Assembly (NCBI GenBank): GCA_911728455.2
Contig: OU452225.1
Coordinates: 14,544,731-14,608,730, forward strand
Direction of reading: 5' to 3'
Source: Marthasterias glacialis
Taxonomy: Eukaryota > Echinodermata > Asteroidea > Forcipulatida > Asteriidae
DNA length: 64,000 nt
In this document: positions 1-13,800 of the stretch, piece after piece
How positions within the stretch are numbered: position 1 is the stretch's first letter
How the letters are laid out: the number at the start of each line of letters is the position of its first letter
Made by a program: the position numbers and the translations under genes
Notes under the pieces: model-generated
What the model was told of the DNA's origin: nothing
The model's database searches: none
Seen by the model: only the letters and a program-made list of their open reading frames with translations

Positions 1-1791
1 ATATAGGAGGATGGAGGGTCACATGCTAGCCAAACAGCCTAGTCTGGAGTGTAAGGGTTTTAAAGTCCGGTAACCTGACTTGCCCGATCACAACTGATTG
101 CTTAATTTTAAGTCCTTCAAACTGAAACAGCACAGCTATACTTGCATGGGTAGGGGTAGCCCAAACATCTGATTTAACTCTGCGTGGCGCATGAAAAACA
201 CCAGATACCGTCCAGAACTGGTGGTATGCACAAAAAATAATTAATGTGCATGTACCTTTGACCCACTTACATGTAACTTTTGCATGCCATAATGCTGTGT
301 GTGTGTGTCGCACACACACACAAGTGTGTATTTACCTCCAATCGGGGACCTCCTATTGTCCCTCTTTTGTTTGTACTTTAACTTTTTAGCAACAGCTCCC
401 ATTGGTTTTGAACACGATTTCCAACTGGGGACCTTTTCCAACCGGGGACCCTATTGTCATCTTTTGTTATAAGTCCCCGGTTTGAATGCCTAAACAAACT
501 CCCTGATGTGTGTCAGTCTGTAGATATGTTGTGTGTTCACTTCACAGTGTGTCATTTGCATGCAATACATGTATGTCTATCCAACGCAACCAATAGGCTT
601 GTAAGACCTTTGCCTGTCTTTATCCTTACAGATGAAGACAGGGGACCAATCTCAGGTTAGGCAACCTCCAGATCAGCAAAACTTGGTAGTCCCTTGTAGT
701 CCCATACACTTGATAGGAAGCTACATGTTTGGGTGTAACTATGCAAACGTTTTTCCAAACCATGTGACTTTAGTATGAGGAATCTAAACTGACCACCACT
801 CCTGACCATGCAAGTTACTGTACCAGATTTCATTTGAATTCAACTCACACAAGGATCAATTTCGACCACAATATAATTCCATGGTGTATGCATGGACCAT
901 GTGACCTTTGTTTACAAAAAGAGTGACCTTGTAGATTCCTGGGCCTTTCTGGCAGGCGAGATACTACACTGGTCATATGGTAAATTTTAAACTTTGCGTC
1001 ATAGTTTTCACATAAATTCCAGAGTTATAAAAAAACCACCTGAACAAGTTTTGAGACGTGCCCCCCTTTTTTCATTATCAAAAGAGTGATAACAATTCAA
1101 GTAGTTCGATCTCCGTAAAATGTAACATTTTATGTCTTCTTCCATTCGGCTGTGTCCAGGCCCTGTGGCTCTTTTGTAAACGTGATGTCACAGCTAATAC
1201 AGCTGAGATGGTTTCAGGAATGCTTGGGGCTGGATGACGAGGGGTAATAAAACTGAAAGGCACTTTGCAGGGCTTAAATTTTGAGTAAAATTCCACAAGA
1301 CCGCAGGGCTTGTAGCTTAAAATGTTTACCCGACTATGATTTATTTTACAAGACCAGAATCTAACTGAGAAAGAACTTTCTACCAAGTTTAACATGAAAA
1401 CTGTTTTTATTTGAACAAGAGAACAAGACAAGAGAACAAGAGAAGATTTATGTCATTTGTCTCGTGGGTAGGTATATTTTGATACTCAACAGAATTGAAA
1501 GATATTGTCTGATTCTTTTTGTTTACGATATTACACAGTTATGTGTTATTATTCAATTGAAAAACCCAAGACTGCTGGACTTGTCCAGTCTTGAATTTTA
1601 CTGGCCCAGGGACTAAATCACTGGCCTTGGGCCTGTGGTCTAGTGTCAAATTCGAGCCCTGCTTTGAGAGGCCTACTAGGCTTGATAAAGCGCATAACAA
1701 AATACACGTTATTCATTGCGTGAATCTGTGAGTCACCCCACTGTGTATGTGACAACACAGAATACAGGCATGACTACATAAATGTACTTAC
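1..1791. other. Intron downstream of ATG4 exon 7; no gene seen
   Basis: No ATG4 exon or other protein homology was recognised. It contains a (GT)n run near 296-330 and two similar blocks with GGGGACC..CCTATTGTC (345-370, 446-465). The missing ATG4 3' exon(s) should lie beyond base 1. Confidence 0.5.
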
Positions 1792-1868
1792 ACTGAGAGA
1801 GAATTCCCTGGTTCGCATATCTACAACAGGCTGGCAGTAGTGTGGATCAAGATGAATCAACTTCTCCT
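1792..1868 (-). CDS. ATG4D-like: ATG4 exon 7: catalytic Asp/His
   Basis: Encodes [20 protein letters not shown] and REFSLS. Asp and His of DPH complete the catalytic triad with the Cys in exon 3. Acceptor tttgtag|AGGAG, donor CTCAGT|gtaagt, ending in phase 0. This is the last exon found; a downstream exon for the C-terminal part is expected beyond base 1. Confidence 0.92.
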
Positions 1869-4800
1869 CTACAAATAAACATAATACGCGTTTAATCTAC
1901 CCATCAAACTATGTCAACAGATAACGCGGTTCACGGACGAGGATTGAAAGTGGACGGTGTTAAAAATAAAATGCCTGTTCATGTGAAATTAGTTGTTTGA
2001 TTATGCTGCATTAAATCTATTAAAATCAGGTAAAACCTTCATGAACGGCCTGAAGCCCTGTTCAGAATGCTACACAATAGACCGTTGCGGCTTTGGCAAC
2101 AAGCCCCGCCCACACACATTAGTTTATGTACATTTACGCTGCACGTGTGACCGACCAAGGTCACATGACCAAATGGCGTGATCCAATTGGTCAAGGCGCA
2201 CAGTTTGATTGACAGGCCAGAACGGTCTATGGAATGTCCAGGATTTCACAAGATTGGTCTTGCATGTAAGTGCAAATCAATCGTAATTGCTAAGCAAAGT
2301 GTGATGTCACAATACAAATCACTATGGTAATACTGACAACTCATCATAAGATGAATCTTACTGCTTTGTGAAATCGAGCCCAGGTGTGCCAAAATATTAC
2401 CCTCCTGTTGACCTCAAACCACAAATACTGTCTGGGAGTGCACACACCTCAACCAGTGGCATCACACGGACACGTCAAATGTAGTTCCAAATGCTACGTG
2501 TTGGTGTGGCAACGTTTATACATTATCTTTCAAATGTTTAAATAAAAAAACACCTTGAAATCTGTCTGGAAATTTTCTAAACATTTAAAACGAAACTAAA
2601 ATTGTTGACAAATTTGATCAACCTTTTTTGACCGATGTGTGTCTAATGATTTCCTTTATCTATTTATAGACCTTTGTTTTGCAAGGTCACAGCCAGAGTT
2701 TTTAATAACCAAGGCTAGTGAAACTATGGCGAGCCACCAATGCAAAACAAAAGCAGATTAATACAGCTTGTAAAAATGTTACACAATTATTCAAAAATGG
2801 TGTTTAATTTGTTGGAAACAAAGCAACCATTAAATGGGATGCATTTTCTTTTCATAGAAAGTATGTAAAAATGTTGATTTTGGTCACAATGTCTGTCAAC
2901 AAGACTGGGTGTTTTGTTAGCTTTTGGCCGCCCATGCCAATCAGCATGGTTTGCTCATTAACAAAAGAAAGGTCTATATATTGTTTATAGTAGACTGTGG
3001 GTAAGTTCACACGAGTAGCTAACTTCGCTGCTACGTAGCAGCGAAAAATTGTGGCCGTCGGAACGCAATACTTAGCTAACTTCGCTGTCAACTTCGCTGC
3101 TAACTTCGCTGCTAAGTCCAAAAGTTAGCAGCACAAATTTGTGCTGTTAACTCCGCTTCCCTCGACTTAGCAGTCAAACCTGATACTTTAGCAGCGCTAT
3201 CTTGCTGTCAAACGACGTGTGAATGCAACTGACCTGAGAGTGTAAACATGACTTCTGCTAGCGATTGCTAACACAGTGTGTGAACGCTTGGTGATTTTTT
3301 AGCCAAGTCACTTTCTCAACTGAACTCCAGCTGTGGTTTTTTTAGCAGTGAAGATAGCAGCAAAGTTTGCTACTGGTGTGAACATACCCTGTATATTGCA
3401 AGGTGCTTGTACTCTGTGTGAGCCGACTATGATGTTATACTGACAACAGATTCCAAAATGGTTTTCTAATACCAGTTATCAATGGAATGCTAGTATTCCC
3501 ATTGAATTGCCCTGGGTCTCAAGGGTTTGTAAGGGGTCTTTACGGTTCAATGTGTACCTTGAAATCCAACATAGTACAGTGAATGCCTCGGCCGTCCGCC
3601 CATAATTCCAATACAGCAGTCCAAAGTGAAGAGTTTTTGAATAGAATTCACATAGATCGGGTTCACTTCATCCCCACCGAGCCTCACAGGCACCAGGATG
3701 ACCACCGCACACCAGGCCGAGCTCTCAGTCTGCGTCCTCAATGTCACCTCTGAGGGCGATGTACTTGTTACTTCCTCAGACGCTTTTACATCATCCTGTG
3801 GACTGGGCCTGATACCTTGGTGGTCATTCAGGCTAGTGTCATCTCCCCCCTGGGATGATTGTTCATGGCCGTTCCTGTTCCGGAGCAATTGGCGACTTGG
3901 TTTTGGGGAGACTAAGGGAGGGCAAGCTGCATCCCTTGCTTTTCTCTCGGGTTGATTTGTGTTCGAGACCGTACAACAACTGGCTTGAGAGGAGGAACCA
4001 GGATAATCGGGTGGTGGGTCTAGCACTGTGGTATGGGTTCCGTTAATATCACTGTTTCTTGTGGTGTGAGTGTGGTCCAGACGTTGCCCGTTGGTCTGAT
4101 GTGACTCAACTACTTCCTCAGGGGTTCCATTGACGACATATTTATTCACCGGGGCATCAAGCATTGGCCTATGGACAACAGCTGAGTGAGCAGACGTGTT
4201 CCCTGAGGGCTGCACAGTCTGAGGAATAGGGGTACGGAAGGAAGTGGTTGGGGAGGGCGTGCGGTTTGGAATGTTAGGGGAGAGGGTAGAGGGAGATATG
4301 GGGGAGGATGATGTTGATTCTTGGTCACTGTACACAGGCTGCAACGAACACGGACGTTTCCTTTTGCAAAGGTCTAGAACATCTTGCTTGTATACTAAAG
4401 AGAAGAATAAAAAAACCACAAGATCCATGTTAAAGTGGCCTTCATATGTGTGCCTATTTGAAATTGACTTAAATACTGAATGACCTTCTCTGGCAGTACT
4501 CAAGATGTATGTTAATTAGAACGAAGTTCCCATACAAACAGAAATGACCCAAACACTGAAACAATTGAGAAGACCAACATGTGCATAGTACAACGTCCTG
4601 TGTACTACAATGAACAAAACCACGCTGCATAAAGGCAAAAAAAGCGTCACAGTGGTGGGCATCTTCTTTCAAGTTCTTTCACACACAAGCAGCGATCCAG
4701 TTAATGTTACACTGGGTCAAAATTCTCAGGAAACATTCAGCACACTTTCATGTGTCAATGAAAGTTAAAGTCTTACAATCGGTCCTTGTTACAACTTGTA

Positions 4801-7800
4801 TAAATTTCATAAGATTGTTTTTGCATATTTTTGAGCTCACAGTACATTTTTGTAAAAAGTGTTTATTGAAAAGTTGTCTTAAAAGTAATTTTTGTTTGGC
4901 AAAAAGGAACATTCATTTTGTAAGGAAACGTATGTGGATATTTATTTTCCCCCTCATATTTACTTTGAACATCCTTTTTATTATTACGTATGTGAAATTT
5001 CAATTAGGGGGCTTATAGTGCTGAGCCGCCAAAACAATAATCTAATTTGAAGCGAACAAAAAAAAGGAAATTGACAAGAGTAGGATTTGAACCCCTGCAT
5101 TTACGTGCCAGTACTCTACCAACTGAGCTATCAAGCCAAAATGTTGGCAGTCTCCCTAAAATTAACAACTTGTGAACTCTTCTACACACTCACTTGTACA
5201 ATCTTGTGCGACATAAACAGACACTTGTTCCAGTAGTGGATTCAGCTCTGTTGCCTTGTCCATAGCTTCTCTGTAAGTGTTATTGAACAAGAAGAAGGAT
5301 AACTTAAAGTTATCACACAAGCGCGAGTGGAATAACGGAAAAATATAGCGCTCTTGCGACCCATATCCCACTCAATGCAGACGCGCTATATTTGTCTGTA
5401 TTCCACAAGCACAGGCATCTTTACGAGAGCGACATTCTGGGGTTTTCCGACAGTAGTTCTATGATCCCCTTTTTAATGTTTGCCCTTATAAAAACATTGT
5501 GGGGTTAAGCCCACAATGTAATAATTCTTGTGTTTTTCACCCAAAATCTCCCCACAATGTTGCTCTTGTAAGCTCAAGCGTAATAACAAACTTATCTTCC
5601 AGCCAACTTCATACCTTGGAAGATAAAAAATAAGACGGTTAATGGTTCAACTTTTGTATCCCCAAAATAGGTCATTTCCTCACATCCTTGACTTGCAAGA
5701 ATGCTTGTACAGTTCATTAAAACTTCTCAAACTCTTGGGATACTTTCCTGCAAGTTAACCAACCATTTGAACTTGAAAAACCATTTATCTGCACGCACTG
5801 TAACAGGCATGATACTTTCCCTTGAAAAATAGACCTGAACATTTTTATCCAGTTAAGTGCAGACCTACAAATATCGTCATCGGTTTTCACAAGTGACAAA
5901 TCCAACCTTAGCCAAAATTACATGTTTTCAGGAAAACCCATTTAATAATCAATGTTTTTCTTCTTCAAATCACTGCTGCTTCCAAGACTGTTTTACTTTA
6001 AAATTTAACTACCGAAATAAAATTACAATATCAATTTTTCTACTTTTATCGAGCACAGGGCAGACCTACACCTTCATCAGTTTTCACAAGTGATGAATCC
6101 ACCCACAGCCAAAATTCCACTTTTTGAGAAAATTTAGAATTGAAGTATTTTTCAAATCGCTGCTTCGGAGACTCCAAATTATTTTTACTTTAATATTTGA
6201 CTACTGAAATAGAGCCGATTTCTTGACTCATACAGAACTACAGTATCAATATTTCTCATTCTTGTGACTGTTTTATTGAGTTCTTTAATTCTTAGTCACT
6301 TTGTGAAGACGTTAAGAACAAGACCTGCCTACAGAGCTGTGCATGCTGGGATTCACTACTTTGTGAAAAAAAAAATTGAATAGGTCACCCTGGTATTCGT
6401 CACTTTGTGACAACACAAAAGTCATACTATGCATGATTGGCACCATTCCAACGCTTTGTACTTCAATGCATAAACTGGCCCGATCAGGATTTCTCACTTC
6501 ATGAGTCTGCAAAATGGTAAAAGTCGTGGTTCCCCCCAATCAAGCGAACTAGTGGAACTAGTACATGATAGGTCCTGAAACTTTGTGAAAATGTTTACAA
6601 CAAAGTGTCTCAAGAATTGTTCTGTGACTGACTTGTTAAACTGTTTGTACGGATTTGCCACTTCATGAAATCGATGATGATATGGACATGTTAAGGCTTT
6701 TACAGACCTTTCCAGGCTGTTTAATAACAATCAGAATGATTTTCTGAGGGCAAAACAATCGTAAATCAGATTAAACCAGTAATTATAATATCATGCCTGC
6801 AGTGTCTATGGTCATTTGGTGCTCGATATGTGGCAGGGTGTACCCCCCCCCCTCCTATTGTGTCTTCATCGCGTTCTGGGAATCTCTGGAATTCTTTTGA
6901 GGATTTTAGGGGGGAGGGGTGCTTCTGTACAAGAGGGGAAGAGTGTGTTAGAGAATGGGAACATTTGGGGGGCCTCCCTCTGCCACATATCGGGCATGGT
7001 ATATCTACGGTGGCACAGCTGTGTGTATTGTGTAAATCATGTGTGTACTTGACAGCATATTGCACTCTGCCAAAATTTATCTATAAAACCACAATGGAGA
7101 AGAAATTACATGAAATGGTCACATTATCAGAAAAAAAAAGATTGTGCAAAAATTTCATAAAATCGTCTTTGTTTGAAAAATATTTCCAACGCATAATCAG
7201 TACTGTCTCGAATTCTGTTAACAAAAACACAGTCATATTATTAGGGTGGGATTCGTACCCACGACCTTTGCCATTCTAGAGCAAATGTCTTACCAACTAG
7301 ACCACCGAGATTGCCTGGTAGCTAGAGGCAGTTCAAATCCTTAAGCAGTGTGTACCACAACGATTTAATAGATGTTCATTGGGGATACAGAATATTATTT
7401 GTGTTTCACCAATACACCAAACTCAGGAAAGTACAGAGTATACAGTGCTTAGCGCCGTTCTTTATCCCCGACGAAAATTTATTATCTGTTAAATTTTTAA
7501 TGTAGATTGGTAAAACAAGATGGTTAAAATCATGTAGGCACTTTTTCAAATATCAAAACAGGGGGGGGGGAACCTTTGAGGACTCACTTGAAAATATGTG
7601 CCACGGACGCTGGGCCATACCAATCGCCAGCTTTCTTGCCAGAACTCTTGCCAATCTCCACCAGTCTATGTAAAGAGAAGGGACTCATGTCATCAGGTTG
7701 GTCTCCAAACCATCTGACGATCTCGTGGTGGAAACGTTGCTCCTGGGTGGTCTGCTCACTGTAGTAATTCCACTCTGTGGAGGAAAAATAAGGTAAGCTT

Positions 7801-10800
7801 TCCAGTAAGATACCCCAACCCCCCTTTTACCAGTAAACTGAACACCAGGGCCTACTTTTATAGAGCTGCTTAAGCAGAAAATATTGCTCGATAACTTACT
7901 GCTAAGCGAAAGTGAGCGGGATACCAGTCACAAATTGTACATGTAACATGGTATTTTTGCTGGTAACCTTAGTCTAGTAAGCATATTACGTTTGTGCTTG
8001 GCTAGTTTTTGTGCTTAGCCAGCTGTATGAAATTGGGCCCAACAGGCTTGGAATTACACGGAGGCCGCGGCCTCTGTTACCCTGGGACCAATTTAATGGC
8101 TCTGCTTAACGCTGAATTTTGTGCTTACAGCCCCTAGATTCGTGTGCTTATCAAAGGGCATCGTAAGCACAGATTTTAGCGGCAAGCAGGGCCAAAAGCC
8201 TTTTTGAGGTGTGGTGGATTTAATAGGAGGGCGCTCTTCACAGTAGGTAACTCTTGTGTCATTTACCCACTCTGAACAGCGCCCTCCTTATTGTGTCCAC
8301 CATGCCTCCAAAAAGCTTATGAAATTGGACCCACGTCTTGGCCTTGGTGCCCCTTTATACAAGTTCCTCATAGACTTGAAGACTTTCTAATGGAAGCGCC
8401 CTTTGCAAAATGAAAATGGTGTTGCCCTCTCAACGATGAAATTCCAGACCTGCATCAGTTTTTGGACATGGAACCAAAGACTGTGTAATGCCAGGGCCGA
8501 TTAAATTGATCCTATATTACATAATTACACTGCATTTGTAGGCCTCGATCTTAAGAAAAACAAGGGCAGGTCTTTGCTGGCCAAATCAGAGAAATCGAAC
8601 AATTTCATGCTGGCCAAGTTGGTAGTGACAGTGCAATTTTTCTGAAGGGCACGCTGGCCAACTCGACAGGGCATGAGGCCAATGGCCTCGGTGGCCTCGG
8701 TTAAAGTCAAGGCCTGCATGTAACCTTAAAATAATTGTGAAAGTTCAAGTTATGACCAAAATAAAGTTTGGGAAGTCAGCTTTGAACTAGAGTAAGCCTC
8801 GACTACAGTTATTGTTTCTGGAATTGTTATTTGCAATTTCTCAAAAAAAAAACATGATTCATTTACAGCTTGAGATGTATGATAGGTGTTAAGTGCTCAA
8901 GCCAGTTATACCTTGAAAAATGAATCCAAAAGTTGAATTGCTACTATTGCAGGATGACCAAAGTTATTTACTTTCAAAAGAGATATCAAACAAAAAATCC
9001 ATCACTGAATGAATATTTCCACGCACACTGCCTGGGCGGATGCTCCTCAATTTCAGAACATGCACGTTCATTGCATTTAACAGATTATGAATTACAACAC
9101 CTAATTTGCTAAATTTCTGAAGCTGTTACAAAAACACACGCACTCACAAAAAAAAAAAAAACCTTCAACAAATGCATAAACTTTCAGTGTTTTAACAGTA
9201 TTTGAAATAGTAACACCCTCAGATAAAATGGACTTGTCCAGATTGTCTCATTGGCCAACATTTAACTGTTCAAAGTTCAACCGTTATACAAGTACCGGGC
9301 TAGTTACATGTAAACGCAGGCAGGGTACAGTATGTTTGCACACAATCGGCACAGCTGGCTGTATCAATTATGGGCCACGATGGCACGTCATGCATGAATA
9401 CCAACTATAAGTCTGCGCTCCGCGGAAAAGTTTCAAACTCGAAAAGTGAGCCGTTTAAAAAACAACATTTTGTTAGCCATCTACAAGGTCAAAATGCCAT
9501 TTTAAAATTTTAATCGCTATAAAACAACATACTCTTTATAAACTTCATTCGCTGGAATCAAATATTTTTCAAGGTAAAATCGGCTTGAGCACGGGTCGTA
9601 CTTAAAATGCATGGTAATACATGTATTTCATACAGGGCACTGCTGGGGTTTACTAGTTCAATGTACCTCTTCCAAGGAAATGTTGCACTAGTGCCTGGGC
9701 AAGCATCATCTGACCGCTACGTAGCATACAGCCCCACCCACAGTCCGTGGTGTAGGAGGAGCCAGCTAGCTGGGGGAACTCCCTCCTGTATGTCAGCCAG
9801 ATGAGGGAGGAGAAGTCACGCTTGAAAAGCTCCATGGCGGGTGACTTGACTGTATCCAGGCCTGGTACTCGCTCATCCTCTACGTCTAAACAGATGAAAT
9901 AAGAGGGAAGTCTACTTTAATTACAAAACAGGCTTCAGTAGAAAAGATGCTCCTCTTGTTACCAAATTGTTTTGATGCAAAAGATTGTTAATGGCCTCAC
10001 GTTTCGACCCTAGCAGAGTCTTTCTCAAAAGCTAAATGACAACACAACACAACACACACATACAATATACTGCTGACATCATCATCTGTTGGTGTTTGAA
10101 GTGTTTAACCACTCAAGCATGAAGCACATTTTCCTAAACTACAGCACGCATATTGTGTGCAGAGGCCAGTTTTACAAACTCTTTACCCACCCTGCGAACA
10201 GACAAGTCACACTTAAAACTGCAGAGGTACAAAGACCAACCCTTTCCACGACAAGATCAAACAGCCTTTGACAATCCAACGCCTCAATTGCTGCAAGACC
10301 TTCATGAACATACATTGTACTTGATGGTTTCAAGTGAACACTTCAACCTATTCTAAAAAAAAGAACACATTTAAAAAAAAATACAAATATGTATCCGAGT
10401 TTTCAAGATAAAACGAGTTTGACTTCATGGAAATTGTTGAGGGATTTTTTTTTGTTTTACCAAACATTGCCAAAAGAAGAAGAAAAAGCTATCTAACCAT
10501 TTCACCTTGGCAAAGCGGTGAAAGAAACATTGCCAACATGTGGCAATGAAACCATTTTACACATGTAGGTGACCATACGTATAGTATATCCAGCATTCAA
10601 GTGAACTTCACACACTGTCAATGTGGTAATTAAAGATTAAACAGAGGTCAATGCAAGGGGAAATTTACAAGTTCTTGTACTCTGTATATCCTGTACATGT
10701 AATAAGTAATCAGATATTAACTTTAGACACCATAACAGTCGCAATGGCAGGTTTGTACCAAAATGCCCAAAAGCCGCTATAAACGACTGCCATATTTGAC

Positions 10801-13800
10801 TTACTTCTACTCAACCAGACAGGTCATAGAAAAGATACATGTATGTCAAGAATTTACATTTTTTATGCAAACAAGTCTTTTAAAAAACAAAAGCAAATTT
10901 CCGTTTCGTATTGGTTATCCTGAGATTTTTATGAAATAAATTTAGCTAAAAAATCAACACTAAACTCGAGTGGCATGTACACCATACGTGTACGTAAAGT
11001 GATGATGCAGAAATGAATGACCCCTAACTACACACGTAAAGGTTAAAAACAGATGTCACTTTGCAGCATGTTACATGTACATGTATGTACAATATAAAAT
11101 AATTAGAATGGTTGAAACACCAGGTTTCTGGATATTTGCATTTATAGGCCAGGGTTCTCCCCATGCACAAGCTAGCATATCGGGCCGATACGCGCGAATT
11201 ACGGGCCGATACGCAGAAATTACGGCCGATACGAAAAGAGAAAAAAAGATTTTAATATCAAATTCACATAACATAACATAAAACCATTATAAATGCTCCA
11301 GATTGCACAGTAGAGCTTTCAACACCAAACATAAATATTAAATAAAAACATTTCAATGACCTGCTACCAATTCAGCGTGCTTCGGCCACGCTTTCAAAAT
11401 TTGGTTCCAGAATGCCCCACAGTTTAGAAAAATCCTGGGGAGAACCCTGTAGGCCTCTACCGCACACAGATCCTGGTCATTTGACTGGTGGAACACTCGT
11501 CATGTGTCATACTTTATTTTGCAATGTATTTATGTAATTTACTGCCGCGACGTTGGCGCATCCTACATCATTAAATTTTGAAGCTTAATGTGCAGTATAG
11601 TTACAAAAATAATTATTCCCCTCCGTTTGTCCAAACAACATGAACAAGGCAAGGTCTTGTCCCGGCGTACAAGGTTGGTGTCTACATGGAGTTGTCAACA
11701 CTATTTAGAAGGCTCTTTTTTTAGGCTTTGAAGTGTGTCGTGGATGATTTTCTGTGTGTATTTTGTGTTTACTGTGAGGAAAAAAGAATCAATCAAAGCA
11801 AAGAACAAGAATCTATGTGTGAGGTATGTAAAAAACAAATATTGAATGCATTTTGTTCGTGCATTGTTGCAGAATATATCACTTGATGAAATCTGGCTTT
11901 ACCATTTCAATCGGCTTCGCCTTTTGAAATGGATTTCACTTCGAGACTTACATTCTGCAACAATGCACTCACATGCATTCAATGTTTGTATAGTGTGCGT
12001 GTAAGTCAGCTTTTGGTAATAATAACTCAGTTACTAAGCCATTTTATTAAAGTTGTTTGTTGTGACATTGATATTAATCACATTACTGGTTCATAACCTA
12101 CCAGTATTCTACTACAAAAGAGGTTTATTTTGAGTTATGCACTACCGGCGTCGGACGACTACGTAGCCACCCGCCTGTTATTTTGTTTATAATGTAGGCC
12201 TAAATCACTATAAAAAAGGGTAAATTATGTTGGAAAAGTGAGCATTTATACCTAGCCTTGCGAAAATTCAAATGAATCACACAGTTTGGGAAAGCAATTT
12301 CTTTAGATGATTCAGCTTCAAAACTTTGAAATTCTCGTGGTGAAAAGTGTGTGATCGCGGTCGTCTGGCCTAACCATTCCGTCGTGCACCAGTACACATC
12401 GTGCATTATATGTTACCTGTACAATTTCCAAGACTTGCTGGAACTGTCCTTACTGGCTTTATTCAGCCACTCGAAGGTCTCTGGTACAAACTCTGGAGTA
12501 TTTTTCACAGATTTCGAGAAAGAAAAGCCTCGATCGAATAAACAAATGCAACAATCACCACGTACCGTACCGCACTTTCCTATGGAGGACGTCGTGTTTG
12601 TTTACATTTAATATCCACAATAGGTCATGTGATGCTGGTCGCGCAATCAGTCTATTAGGATTGTCCTACAGGGTAAATCTAGTGTAAACATCCTACACAG
12701 AGAACATTTGGGTTTGGTGGGTGGCTGAAGAGATTTTTGTCTACTGATGGTTTGGTTTTTTTAAATGATGCTGCCCTTTGGGTGATGTAACCCTCCAATG
12801 GAACCCACCTTCTGGCCTGTGTAGGAACGTCTTCCCAAGGATCCAGATCGGCTTAGCGAGACTGAACGCTGTTCTTGTCTTGACTGTCCAACCTGTAACA
12901 TACGATTAAAAGAACAAGTGCAATTAAAAGAAAAAGAATATATGCAAACTGCTTTGGAGTCGGGCACAATATCAACAATGTGTGCGCTACACAAACTTTT
13001 GATCAAACCAGGGCAGGAGAAATGTAAGACGTCCAACAAAGACCTATGTGGATGTACTGTGTGAGGATACTGGTCAAAAAGCAAATGAAATGAAGACCTG
13101 CATGCAAGACAGGTGTGTTTGACGAGCCATCATAAATGTCCGACAGTTGTCGACTGAGTGAGTGAGTGAGTAATTAGCACCAATAACAGAATAAATATAA
13201 AACGAGAAGAAGTGTTCAGTTTAAGATGTGGGGGGAAAACCCCGATGGGGGAAAACCCCGACGGGGGAAAACCCATGGGATCAGGAAGGGACTGAAAACC
13301 CAATCCACATGCAAGGCTCCGGTCTGAAATGGATTCGAACTTTGGTCCACACAGGTGAAAGGCAGAGAAAGAAACCACTGAGCCAAAACCTGATCCCCTT
13401 ACAAAACTTGAGACTAATGCCTAATTTTACCAGGCCTATGTTGTTTAAAATAAAGAAAACATGTCCACTACCTATGTACCTTTGTACTGGACACTTTCCC
13501 CAGCTCCCTTAAAAGTGATTTAATAGGATCCTTTACCACAAAATACAATCACCATTTATAAATGAACATACATGTAACTCAACACCCAAACTGCTGTCAC
13601 TGGCTATGGCGGTATGCCTGATCCCATGTAAACCAATCAGTTAGTTACTAGTACAGTCTTCAGTCCAACAAAAAGCAAACAAAACAGGCAGTTCAAATTT
13701 GGAAGGGTCAGGGATGATATTTAGAGTTGAAGTATCTGCATGTTTTTTTAAACAATGAATGATAACTTTCACTTTGGATGAACTGTGAATAATACACACC

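Noticed and set aside
1078-1431. 117-codon minus-strand frame as the missing ATG4 3' exon
   Set aside because: It has none of the expected ATG4 C-terminal motifs (such as the SPRKM and DPSC-type block) and no fitting acceptor in phase 0 was seen.
3698-4483. Several plus-strand and alternative minus-frame open frames
   Set aside because: They overlap ATG4 exon 6 in other frames; only the minus frame with [11 protein letters not shown] fits the family and phase.
12761-13084. 107-codon minus frame overlapping ATG4 exon 2
   Set aside because: It is in the wrong phase; only the other frame continues from exon 1 and matches ATG4.
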